A stretch of 64,000 nt of DNA from contig JALGPY010000015.1 in NCBI GenBank assembly GCA_023055425.1, forward strand, positions 434,001-498,000, written 5' to 3'. Of the stretch, positions 1 to 10,341 are shown one piece after another (the stretch's first letter is position 1; each line of letters opens with the position of its first letter). Source of the stretch: Linanthus parryae. Taxonomy: Eukaryota > Streptophyta > Magnoliopsida > Ericales > Polemoniaceae. A model generated the notes under the pieces. The model did no database searches. It had not been told where the DNA came from and saw only the letters and a list, made by a program, of their open reading frames with translations. Made by a program: the position numbers and the translations under genes.

Positions 1-460
1 TATCTCTTACGATAGCAGCCTGTCTAAACGCGATCTTAATTGATCATCTAAGCCTATCTGTCACGATAGCAGCCTATGCAAATGCGATCTTAATTGATCA
101 TAAAAGCCTATCTGTTACGATAGCAGCCTATACAAATGCGATCTTAATTGATCTTCTAAAGCCTATCCGTTACGATAGCAGCCTATACAAATGCGATCTT
201 AATTGATCTTCTAAAGCCTATCTGTCACGATAGCAACACATACAAATGCGATCTTAATTGATCTTTAAAACCTATCTGTTGCGATAACAGCCTACGCAAA
301 AATGATCTTAGTCGATCTTCTAGTAAAGCCTATCTGCAACGATAGCGACTCGCACAATTTAACGATCTCAATTGATCCACTAAAGACTATCTGCTACGAT
401 AGCAACTTGCAACATTGTGAAGATGATCTTAAGTGATCCACAAAGGCCAATCATAAGCCC
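1..460. repeat. Tandem array, about 54-58 bp units
   Basis: About eight head-to-tail copies of a 54-58 bp unit. Each has a TATCTGTTACGATAGCAGCC-like core followed by GCGATCTTAATTGATC. Units start near 1, 55, 109, 164, 219, 273, 328 and 386. They become more diverged to the right, and degenerate cores recur near 459 and 669. The array starts before the window. It lies between where the pol of the plus-strand gypsy element should be (off the left edge) and the antisense PMD gene. Arrays in the pol-3'LTR interval are a known trait of Tat/Ogre-type plant elements. Confidence 0.9.
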
Positions 461-1959
461 ATTTGTCAGGATGGCACAGCTGCGAAAATATGATCTCGAA
501 CGATCTAGCGAAGCATCAGCGAATTAATATATCGCAAATGCGAAACCATTACATAGCATTATGCAAGGCGAAATATGCCGAAACGCATGTGAAATTGTAT
601 TTTGTTGAAAAGAGACAGCAGATAATACAAAAGGCCATTTATCATTACGAGTCAAATGACTTACAATTTATCTGTCTAGATAGCATCTTACAAGCGAAAA
701 GCTCGAATCTAACTACGCAGCCAACATGGCTTACAATACATTCGAAAAGTGCCTGACAAGCCAGAAACACACTATGGGAATTCCGACTAGAAAAGGATGA
801 ACCCACCGGTTTCAACACCGGCTACGCAACACGCAGATCTGCGGGTGAACATCTGTAGCAAGGGGGATCTTGCTCTAAAAGAGCCACATGAAGCCATACG
901 CTCAAGATCCCGGTATTCGACAAGACCGTTGTCAGATCTGCACCCCATAACATTTGCCCAAGGAACCACCGGTTCCGGCGATCCACAGGCAAGCAGAAGC
1001 TCCAAAGGGCAAGGGCTCCTTGTAGACGGGGATGAACGCGACAGTTCGCCACCCCGAGCTCAAAAACGTGAAGGCGATGGATTCTTCTCCAGGGATGCTG
1101 AAGAAGAATTTCGCCGTTCATTACGAGACGGTAGCACGGTCACTTCGGCGCTGCACCTCACCGCGAGGCGGCCGGAAACATGACCTGCACACATAATACA
1201 CGAAGAAATCTCTTCGAACACACATGAGATATTGTTTGCATCTTCTTTATGATGGTTATAAAGGGCAATAAACCTCATAAAGTGGATCTTGGAAACTATT
1301 TCTACAGCACAAAGCGCAAACTCAGGATTCACAACTTGAAGTTGCCATGAATCAACGAAAAATAAGCGTTGAAGCCAGCAGTCATAAGGACTCACGGCAA
1401 AGCACATTTTTGGGATAAAGAACCCAAAATAGCAAATACAGGGTTTATATAGACCCTGTACAGACTCTTCGGTTGCCTAAGATGAGTCAGCAAAATTCAA
1501 AAAGAGGGTAAGTTCAATCACTTACGCCTTGAAAAGCGGTAACAATCAATTACCCTACTAAAGGCTACGACGATTCAGTTGCGTATCCTAATAAATGATG
1601 GATAGTCATGATTCGGATGGACTTCCCAACGAAAGCGTGCTTATCTGCCGAGAAATTAGCGCGAAAATCAAGCAGATATCAATTGCTGATGTCATAATTG
1701 GATATGCATAGAAATATCCAATCAAATCCCGGAAAAGGGCAAAACGGAAAAATTCATTGTTTTTGTTAAAAAAAAAGGGGGAGAAACTCTAGCAACATTA
1801 CATTAATGTTCAAGACATTACATTAATGTTTCAGCTATTTTCCTCGCTATTTTTGCAAAATTCGAAAATCAAAGCAAATTCTTGATTAAGGAGTCTTGGG
1901 GCTCGAACTGCTCGCTCAGCTTCTCTACCTGTTCCACTTCTTGCTTCAGTAGCTCGCAC
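461..1959. other. Non-coding stretch downstream of the PMD gene
   Basis: Short open frames occur on both strands, but none has a recognisable domain or a splice context. Degenerate copies of the 54-58 bp repeat core continue to about 700. 1740-1880 is AT-rich with a short A-run. An 18-bp near-repeat (acattacattaatgtt) occurs at about 1794 and 1815. This is probably the 3' flank of the antisense PMD gene inside the retroelement. Confidence 0.5.
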
Positions 1960-4900
1960 CTAGCATTCATTTGCATGATACAGCTTCAGAGCTTCATCAA
2001 CCTTTTGCTTCTGCTGCTCCACCTTCTGCTTCTCAGCTGCGAGATTCTGGTGGCCGAGTTTCAAAGTTACGGCTGCGCGAATCAGCGTGACTCTGTCCTT
2101 GAGAAATTTGAAACCCAGTCTGCCCTGGACTTTGATCAGGAGATTTTGGCACATGCCACACAGCAATTCAGCACTCTGGACAGAAATGGTCGCAGGTGTA
2201 GCCGCAGACAACTGCTCCAATATCCAAATGGCTTCAGTAAGGAACAGCCTCCTGTCAAAAGGCCCGATCTCCAGAGATCTCACAAACGATCGGGGGTAGG
2301 TCAGACGCATTCGAACCACCCAGTCTACATCGGTTTGCTTCAAACCTGAGCAGACGTCAAAAATAAGTTATGATGTCAAAACTCGCAAGCGAATAATGCG
2401 ACGTGCGAACAGTAAAGCTCTACTTACCAGTTCCTTCCAGAATCTCATGAAGGGAAGGAATGCGGGCTGCCGGGTTGTTCGAAGATTGCCCTCGCTCCAT
2501 AGCTCTCCTATCAGCTGCGAGCTCCAATCTCTCGTAGTTGGGAGGAAGAGTGTAGGCCGCACCAGCTGCGACTGCATTCCCAACCTGCGAGCCCCAAATG
2601 CTCCACGCAGGAATAGGTGCCTCGGGCTCAGTCATCGCCGGAGGCGAAGGGACAGCCGAAGTCGCTTGGCGAAGGACGCTCTCAGATGCGAACGCATTAG
2701 CAGCACTTGTCCTTACTTCCTCTGCACTGGTATGGACATCTTCATCCACCAGCACAGCATCAGCTCCAGCATCGTCGGAAAGTTCGATGATGTCCTCGAG
2801 AGGCTCACCCGCGTGGTCAGCAGCTGCGACGGGCTTCTGGGTATGGGAGCTCGGAATTGGAACATAGGACGCAGAAGGCTGACTTCTCTGCTCCAGCTCA
2901 GGTTCCTCAGCATGACCTGCGACATTAAATGCGATGATATGAGGTAACTTGCGCTATAAGTTATTTTGCTATCTTTACTAAAGCTAAGAATAAGCACCTC
3001 CACGCGAAGGTGGGATTGAGGTATCCTCATCATACACTAAGGACGCGGAACCATGCCCTATCATTGTGTCCTCACTAAGCAAGTCTTTAAGAGAAGCGTG
3101 ACCTGGGATGCGAATAAACCAGTCATGATTCTGCCTCAAGTTGATAAAGCCTAGTACGTGCGTATCACTCAAATAGTTACCTGAGGGCTCTCCGCATTTT
3201 CCTACTAACCAACGGCGAATGTCAGCCTTTGACACACCATGCTTTAACGCACCCACGATAACATCTCTATAAGTTACTGCGAGATTGAAGATCTCACCTT
3301 TATCGCCACATGCGATCTCTTTGAAGTCTGCTTGGACTTGCTCCAAGGCCGCTGCATCCTCTCCGGGAACCTCATCTTCCTCTTCCGCACGAGGAGCCAC
3401 TTCTTCGGGGAGCTTGTCTTCCTCGCCAACTGGACGCACTAAGTCGTCAACATGCTGCTCTTCGAGGCTCCGCTGTTTCACACGCTCGAGCTCCTCTTCC
3501 TCTCGCCGCCTCCTTCTTTCAGCAGCCTCCGCGGCTGTCTTCCGGGACTCAGCAAGAACGTCCTCGCTTATGGGATCGTCTAGAATGCCAGAATGGGCAT
3601 CTCTCTTTTGTCTCTTGGCCACAAGGCCACCAATGGTTTCATCATCATCATCTGCGAATACACGATTGGTTCAAAGAAAAGAAGTGCAAAGAAGTTACGA
3701 TAACGGGAAAGGAAATGCGACGGAGGTACCTCCTGATCCTTCCTCATGCATCACAACTGTTACTTCTTCTTCTTCCTCACTTGCTTGGGGCTCCTGCCTC
3801 TCTTCCTCTTCCTCTTGATTGAATGAAACGAAAGTCTCAACTGCGAGATCTTCCCGCACTTTGCTGGGCATGCGACCTTTGCCTTTGTCCTTGATAGAAA
3901 GGGACCTCACTGGGGGAGAAGCTGGGGCATTCCTAGGGGAAGCAATCGTAATTCCCTTTTGCCGAGGTCTCTTCACTCTTGGCGCCGCAGTCGCCGGAGG
4001 AGACGGGTCATCTCCAGAAGGAGACGGAGCCGGAGGATTGTCTATCAGCGAGTCAGCAAAAGCATTCATGACTGCGCGAATCTTTGTTTCGAGCTCAGGT
4101 TCCATCCTCCACACTAGCCGGAACGACTGCCTTTGTCTTCTGGTGGCAAAAATGGCGTTAACCAATGACTTAGAACGATCACCAGATGCGAATCGCCGCA
4201 CATGACACTACAACCGTACAGAATAAAGATGTCAGCATAACGAAATCAAAAAGCTTAAATGCACGCGGAGAAATCGCTTACCTCAGCAAATGCCTTGCTA
4301 TATCTGACGACGTGCGTATCGCCCTTCTTAATTGCGGCGACTTGCTCCTTCAGAATGACATCAGGGCACAAATGGTTTTCACGATCACACAGTGAGTAGC
4401 AACCATACTCAGACTCGCTCAGACTGCAAGTGGGGCGAAACGGAAAAGAGTTCCTTTTGATCAAGGGAGATCTACTTGGCTGCGCGGCCGACTCCATCTC
4501 AATTCTCGTTTGCTGGGCAACCCAGTATGCGAGCCAGTTCTGGGAACAACCACCCTCGCGGGTTCCCGCAGGCTGCTCAAAAGGAAGATTGTTCAGGAAA
4601 ACCGTCTTGCACTCCTTTGTTAGCAAGCGCTTGTAGCATCCTCTGACAATGGACTGGGGCCAGATTGATGGGGCCACCGCATCAAAACCAAACTGAGGAG
4701 AAACTCGAGTGGGGTCAACGTCCACGGTAAGCTTTTCATACCTCGGCGCGAGCTCACGAATATGCTCTGCAAGGGCAGGAAGGGAACCTCGCAGACACCA
4801 GCAAAAGAACTCGCGGTAGCGCTCATGGAAATGAGGTCCCCCTTCAAAGAGAAGCTCTTCTGAAAAGACCATGCCTTTAGAGGGGTACAGCTTTGGAAAC

Positions 4901-6201
4901 CATCGCACATTCTCAATGCGCGTGGCATAGGGCCTGGCAGTAAACTCCTTCCGTTTGTCGCATATCAAACTCCAAACGCACTTGGTGTTGCCTGTTCCGA
5001 ACCATCTCGCAGCTCTTCCGCTGTTGCGCGCTTCTGTCTCGCCTGGGGGACACCACTTGTCAAGTTGGAGAGCAATTGGAGCATAAGACGGCCAGCGCTC
5101 GAAAACCCACATTGTCAAAAAGGAAATATTGACAAAAGTCAGTACATCGAGGCGGCCACGCGACTCCCTCATAGCCAGAACCAGCTGATCAAGCCTGTAG
5201 TACAGCGTGCCCAAGACCAAGGGTCCGAGTGCGACTCTCTGGCCAAGAGCGAGCCTCACAGCAAGTGGCAACACATGGTAGAAGACTCCGTCATGGGGGT
5301 GACCATCAATTAAGTACCTCGACAGCCAGGCGCAGAGAAAAGCACAAAGGGTCAAGTGATAACCCTTGCCCTCTACGTAATTCTCGGCCTCCGGATCTTC
5401 ACTCAGAAGTTTCTTGGTAATGCTGCTGTTCGCATAGTCTCGAAAGAAGTACTGCAACCATTTGTTCCAGGTATTCTTCGCGGATGTATCAACCAGCTGC
5501 CAGTTCGGAAGAGGCTTCGTAGTGGTCCACCGAGTGGAGATTTTCTTCACCTCCGCTAGGCATTCCTCCATCTGCGTGTATAAAGCAATCTCCGCAGATG
5601 TCCTCAAGGGACTCAAAGGGTCCACTTCGCCCATGGGGGAAAGCTCGTACAGCATTTGAACGTCCTCGAGTGTGGGGGCAGCCTCGAACTCAGCAAAATG
5701 GAACGTATGAGTCGCAGGCGAGTAACGGGACAGAAGGTCTAGAAGCATGGACTGATCCAGCTTCACGGCAGCACCCTTCATAGCACGGATAGCAAAGTAT
5801 ACGCCGGCTTCATTAAGAGTCACGGCGTGATGGTCCAACACGTGGTCAATCCACTCATCCATATAGTCCAATTTCTGGACGAACGCCTGAGTAGAAATCG
5901 CAGTATACGGGAAGTGTCCGTTCTCGATCCCCAATCGAACCACATCCTCGGAACCTACCAACTCGAGCAAGGCTGAGTTAACTGGGCGAGTCAGCGTCAG
6001 CAATCGCTCAACTGGAACAGGATCAGGCATCCTCTTCGCTTTTACCCTCGCATGGTAGAAATCTTTGCCGCCTAAAAAGGGGGCTTTTCGCCACAAGGCC
6101 TGCGGAAGGTCGGGTATCTCTTCATCTTCTTTAACGGGTCTGGTTACTCTTGTCTTGGCCATTCCTGCGGAAGAGCAAGAAAAAGGGGGGAGAAATACCA
6201 C
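1960..6201 (-). CDS. Plant mobile domain (PMD) protein, five exons
   Basis: On the minus strand the exons are 6201-4282, 4207-3730, 3651-2998, 2916-2428 and 2345-1960 (stop TAG). All four introns are GT..AG, each acceptor has a pyrimidine/CAG-like site, and the phases close exactly to 1309 codons. A second in-frame ATG at 6162 (MAKTRV) would give about 1295 aa and may be the true start. Exon 1 (about 640 aa) resembles the aminotransferase-like plant mobile domain: the segment LPLAVRLALGQRVALGPLVL is followed by a Tyr-Arg-Leu repeat region and Trp-rich blocks. Exons 2-4 encode acidic, Ser/Pro-rich and Arg/Glu-rich coiled stretches (EEEEEERQEP, RRRREEEELERVKQR). Exon 5 ends in a Gln/Lys coiled coil (AAEKQKVEQQKQKVDEALK). 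PMD proteins occur both as host silencing factors (MAIL/MAIN family) and as transposon passengers. No frame lesion is visible. Because it is antisense within a retroelement, it is probably a passenger gene, but expression is unknown. Confidence 0.75.
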
Positions 6202-6850
6202 ACTTCAGTTTGAATTTTGAAATTCAAAGATCTATGCAAAGGAAGACGAACAGTTCCGGTATCGATTTCAGAAATTGGGGAGTTGCAAAATCTCGTATTG
6301 TTGAAGGATTAAAGCAAAGCGGGTTCAAAGATCAAAGCCTCTTCACAAATTTCATGGGTTTACAGATTCAACGCAGTTCAAGGCAAACACTGGTATCTTA
6401 AATCAAAAGTAAACGAGGCCAACCTTGTTTTCTTGAAGCCTGCTTGGATATGCACAATTGAAGAATACGATTTGCAGTTCTGAACTGGTGATTGATTATC
6501 TGGATCTGCTCTCGAAGATCTCCGGGTACCATTCACTTTAAGAGAAAGAAGTGATGCTTTGCAATAATGGGGGATACAAGGTATTTATCCAAAACAATGA
6601 AGGGTTGCGTCCTTTCGATAGTCGAATCGCAACCGTCACCGTCGAATCGCGCAATCACAGGACAAGCTGACGTCACGCCTAAAACCCTAAAGGTCAGACG
6701 GCACGACTCTAGGGGTTTTAGGTCATAATGACACGCACGGGGGCTGAACTTACCCGTATTTGAATTGGTGCGTGGCGGCGACGCGTATGTTGGTTTCCGC
6801 GCATGGAAGTCTATACGGCTATGAGTCTTCACGCGCAGAAAGGGGGCTAA
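6202..6850. other. Upstream region of the PMD gene and polypurine tract of the host element
   Basis: No gene was seen. This interval lies between the PMD start and the 3' LTR, so it should hold the PMD promoter on the minus strand. A purine run at about 6175-6195 and a second at 6836-6850 (cagaaagggggctaa, directly before TGTAGATACTG) are candidate polypurine tracts for the plus-strand element. I prefer the second because it abuts the LTR-like start. Confidence 0.45.
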
Positions 6851-7476
6851 TGTAGATACTGCTTTCTGACATGACAGATCTTGGCCACGTGGCAGCCATC
6901 CAGCACACCATATTGTGCTCCACACACACTGGATCACCAGCCGCGCTGATCCATGTGGGGGCTGCGAGACAGAGCCCTCGCATACCACTGCACGGGACTT
7001 GTAGGGATCTTGTGGTTTGGAGGCTAGAGTAAGCCCTGTCGCGTGCGAGCCAAGCCCGCACGCGACCTTTAGTAACTGTTTTGAGAGATTTATGGCACGA
7101 GCTCCATAAACCCGGTCAATCCGGTCAAACCCGGTCAACCTCGTAACGGTTCCGGTATTCGCGCACCACGTGCTGTAACGGTCCCTATATACTCGGACGA
7201 ACGTGCCGTTATGGTTAAGCTAATTAAGCCGCCATTAATGGGCGCATTAACCACACTACAACGGTCACGTTCTCCAGTATATATAGATCGTCAACCTTTC
7301 CATACAAAGGAGAACACACTGCCATACGCGGAAGCTCTGCCAAACCTCTGTCTCTCTCTCAGACATTGCTACTGCCTTACTCTCTCCCTACACACAACCC
7401 CACTCTTCCTGTGCGATCCTTGATCCACTACACACGGTGCACACGGAGGTCTCCCCGCCGGAATCTCTTGTGCACA
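6851..7476 (+). repeat. 3' LTR of the plus-strand gypsy element
   Basis: It begins TGTAGATACTGC after a polypurine tract and ends CTCTTGTGCACA (TGT..ACA). Two TATA-like motifs on the plus strand (about 7187 ctatatac and 7276 gtatatatag) are followed by a CT-rich leader, as in an LTR U3-R-U5. Beyond 7476 the flanking gypsy pol frame resumes on the minus strand. GCTGC at 7477-7481 would be the target duplication, but the matching left copy is outside the window, so the exact end is inferred. Confidence 0.5.
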
Positions 7477-8111
7477 GCTGCGCAATCTGCTCCTGGTCAT
7501 TATTCTGCACCACCGTAATACCCCCCCTTTTTGGGCACGCACTGGACCGGGCTGATCCAAGTGTTGTCAGATATAGGGTATATGATTCCCGCTTCCAGCC
7601 ACTTCATGACCTCTTTTCGCACAACGTCCTTCATGTTCGGATTCAGTCGCCGCTTGGCCTGAATCACCGATTTCTTGCCTTCTTCAATTCGGATCTTGTG
7701 CATGCAATAGGAGGGGCTGATCCCCTTGATATCTGCAATCGTCCAGGCGATTGCTTCCTTATGCTCTCGCAGTACCTCCAGCAGTTTCTGCTCCTTCTCC
7801 TGAGATAAACGAGACGAAACAATTACGGACAGAGTACTATTATCACCAATGTACGCATACCTGAGATGGCTCGGGAGCGGTTTCTGCTCCAGTGCGGGCG
7901 GCTCCCTGAGTGGCGGGACCAGAATCATCTTTTGTCCGCCGTCTTCGTCCCGGTGCAAAGTGGTCCAGTCCTCGGCTCTCATGGCGTGCTCGCACCGAGT
8001 CTTCTCCTTTTCTTCCCCGTACATGCTGTCTATCTCTTCCCACAATTGGTCCATCTCCTCGTTTTCCCAGCCCTCGTCAACCACGTCTATGGCAAAGATA
8101 TCCTCGTGGTC
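7477..8111 (-). pseudogene. Gypsy polyprotein: protease-RT linker and start of reverse transcriptase (continues from 17277)
   Basis: Joining 17277 to 8106 across one copy of the 5-bp target duplication gives an unbroken frame (PNYYDHEDIFAIDVV). The start of an Athila/Tat-type reverse transcriptase follows: KRRLNPNMKDVVRKEVMKWL, EAGIIYPISDN, SPVQCVPKKGG. A run of seven C on the plus strand (7521-7527) has one base too many compared with the expected KKGGITVV continuation, giving a frameshift. The frame is then cut off at about 7477 by the plus-strand element. The catalytic RT motifs (YxDD) are absent, so this is a fragment without enzyme function. Confidence 0.8.
8107..8111. repeat. Target site duplication (left copy), TGGTC
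   Basis: TGGTC lies directly before the LTR start TGACACG and is repeated at 17277-17281 directly after the other LTR end TTATCA. Removing the element and one copy restores the outer gypsy reading frame, which confirms the boundaries. Confidence 0.95.
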
Positions 8112-10341
8112 TGACACGATTTCTTACGTGTATACGCAAGTGCACGGTCGAAGTAATAAAGTTTGAGTATTAAAACTCATGTTGTCGAACCCACAGGGAC
8201 AGTCTTGAGATTATTTAGTTAAGCAAATTAATTCAAAGTGAAGTAACAGGAGGAAAAGTTGTGATTTAAGGAGTCGTCACCCTCAAACAAGTGACTGAAA
8301 TTAAATAAACAAAACTAACTAATATTTTTATTATTTTATGATTAATATGAATATGGAGAACACTAGATAGTTTTAGGGTCCCTAGGGCATTTAGACATTT
8401 CCGGGCTATGATTTAAAACATTCTACCTACGTCTAGTCATACCGGGTCACAATCATTACGATCTTCTGTCGATCTCACGTAAATCTACGTTTCGGTATAT
8501 TTCGGGTCCTCGCGGTCCACCTCCGTCTACCGTTACGTTCTAGTCAGCTAGCCAGGTTCACTCACCGGGTCCTGTCGGTCCACCGATTACGCTAATCCTA
8601 ACAACGTCTAACTGAAACAACCCACTCACGGTCATTCAAGTCTCTATCTCCTGTCGGTCTCAAGAAACTACAAGAATGTCAACAACGTTCTTCACGAATC
8701 CGGGTTATGTTCACTGTCGTGCAACAAACCTAGATAACTAGCATGTATTGGGTGATCAAACCAAACAAACTAAGAGTTAAGAACAAGAACTTGTCAAATA
8801 ACTAGAACAATACGTAGAATTGAGTTCAAGACATGAATCAAATACACAAATCCGGAAAATCTAAACAAACCCTAGTTCTCCATAAACTATCTAGCAATAA
8901 GAGATTTAGCTAGACATAACCTTGTTTAGCTTTACAAAGTTCTCCATAAAATTGATAAAACGAGAGAGGGAAGAGATCAAACGCGAAATCAGAGCTCCGA
9001 CGCGAATCCGAGCTTGAGTCCCGTGGTCTTCGTCCTTGTCTTCTTTCTGCCCTCTTTTTTTTTTTCCTCACTTGCGTGAATGAAGAATGCCACCCCCCGT
9101 GTATTAATGAATGCCATCCCCATCCATCAGCCCCGTTCCTCCTTGATGTAGGAAACTTATCTTTTTTTTTCACTTTTTACCCCTTAAATTGCTCTCTGGT
9201 CCTTGGAACCTGCTAGGGTTTTTAAATAAACCCAACCCACGCATTAAAAGCACAGACCCGCGCCTTTAGCTTCTCCTGATCGCACGACCTTCTCTCTGAT
9301 CGTGAGAAGCAGAGAGTTTGCTCTCTTTCTCGCTGCAAAATCCGACCAAGTGTTCTCCTCTAATCGCACGACCTGGTAGGTGGTCGTGCGATCTCCTGGC
9401 GCCTCCTGAGCTGCGCTATTTTCTCTTCTTCTTCCTCCCTCCGTTCTCTGTCTTTTGCTGCTGGGTTTTCTTCTCGCGAGGTCAGAGGTCTGTTCCTGAA
9501 TAGTTGCTGGTCGGTGATCAGCAGGTGTTGGCTTCGGTTATGGAGATGGGTTTGGTTTGCAATCGGTGATTTCAGGTGAAGGCCATGTCTGGTTAATTGG
9601 GTGATTGGGTTGGGTGTACTTCGCAGGTTGTAGGTGAAATTGGTGGTAATGGTGGTAGCTTGGTAATGGTGGATTGTTGGAGGAATTGAGGTGGTGTTGT
9701 ACAGTGGGTTTAGGAGGTTGATTCTGGGTTGTATTGGAGGTTAGTGAATCGGGGATTGGGTAATGTATTTGGGTGAATGGTGTTAAGGTGAAATGGTGAG
9801 TTAAAGGTCTGGGTTTAGGAGGGCTAATTGATGGAGGTTAGTTTGATTATGGAACAGAGGGTATTGAAGTCAGGTTTGGGTAGTGTAGGTTTGTGAAGAT
9901 GGTTTAGGGGTTGGTTATGGTCTGTTAGGAGGTGATTGAGGGTGAATTGGTTGTATTTGGAGAAGGTGCAGGTAGTATTAGGTGGAAAATGGGAGTTTAA
10001 TTGGTTAAGCTAGGGTTTGTAATCTGCTTGTTTCTACTCTTCTCATTTCTTTGCTCCAATTTCTTGAGCTTCTAATCGATTCCGAAGTTCGTTCTCAACC
10101 CCGTTCCACACTCCTGAGCCTCCGTCACCTGAAATCACACAACTACAAGATACCGGGCATAAAATATGACAATTACTAGCTCAAATCAACTCGAAAACGC
10201 CCGAACTAATCAAATAAGCACAACTAGCTCAAGTACTCAAACATTTCAATATCATAGCCTATTTCTCATGTATTTTACCCGGAAATCATGCAAAACGGTA
10301 AGCTTTAAAGTGTAAATATAACACCGTAAACGGGGTTATCA
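8112..10341 (-). repeat. 3' LTR of the nested gag-protease element
   Basis: It begins TGACACG and ends GGGGTTATCA on the plus strand. It contains the TACGCAAGTGCACGG and GTCGAACCCACAGGGACA blocks often seen in this LTR type. 9540-10010 is strikingly G/T-rich on the plus strand. On the minus-strand reading, the sequence just before it (about 10342-10360) is a purine tract (GGTAGTGTGGGGGTATT). The open frames inside are unsupported. Confidence 0.93.

Larger units (their letters stand above)
1..7476 (+). mobile_element. 3' part of a Ty3/gypsy (probably Tat-type) LTR retrotransposon with antisense PMD gene
   Basis: The right end is defined by a candidate 3' LTR (6851-7476) preceded by a polypurine tract. 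It lies inside the pol reading frame of another gypsy element whose coding sense is on the minus strand. The element therefore reads on the plus strand and continues past the left edge, and its gag-pol is not in the window. Inside are a tandem array, about 1.5 kb without a recognised gene, and a minus-strand spliced PMD gene. Assignment to Tat is inferred from this layout (long pol-3'LTR interval, tandem array, extra gene) and not from pol sequence. A plain host PMD gene next to an unrelated solo LTR remains possible. Confidence 0.5.

Noticed and set aside
1..460. CRISPR-like array
   Set aside because: Units are contiguous and diverge along their whole length, with no constant repeat and unique spacers. 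This is plant DNA, so it is a simple tandem repeat.
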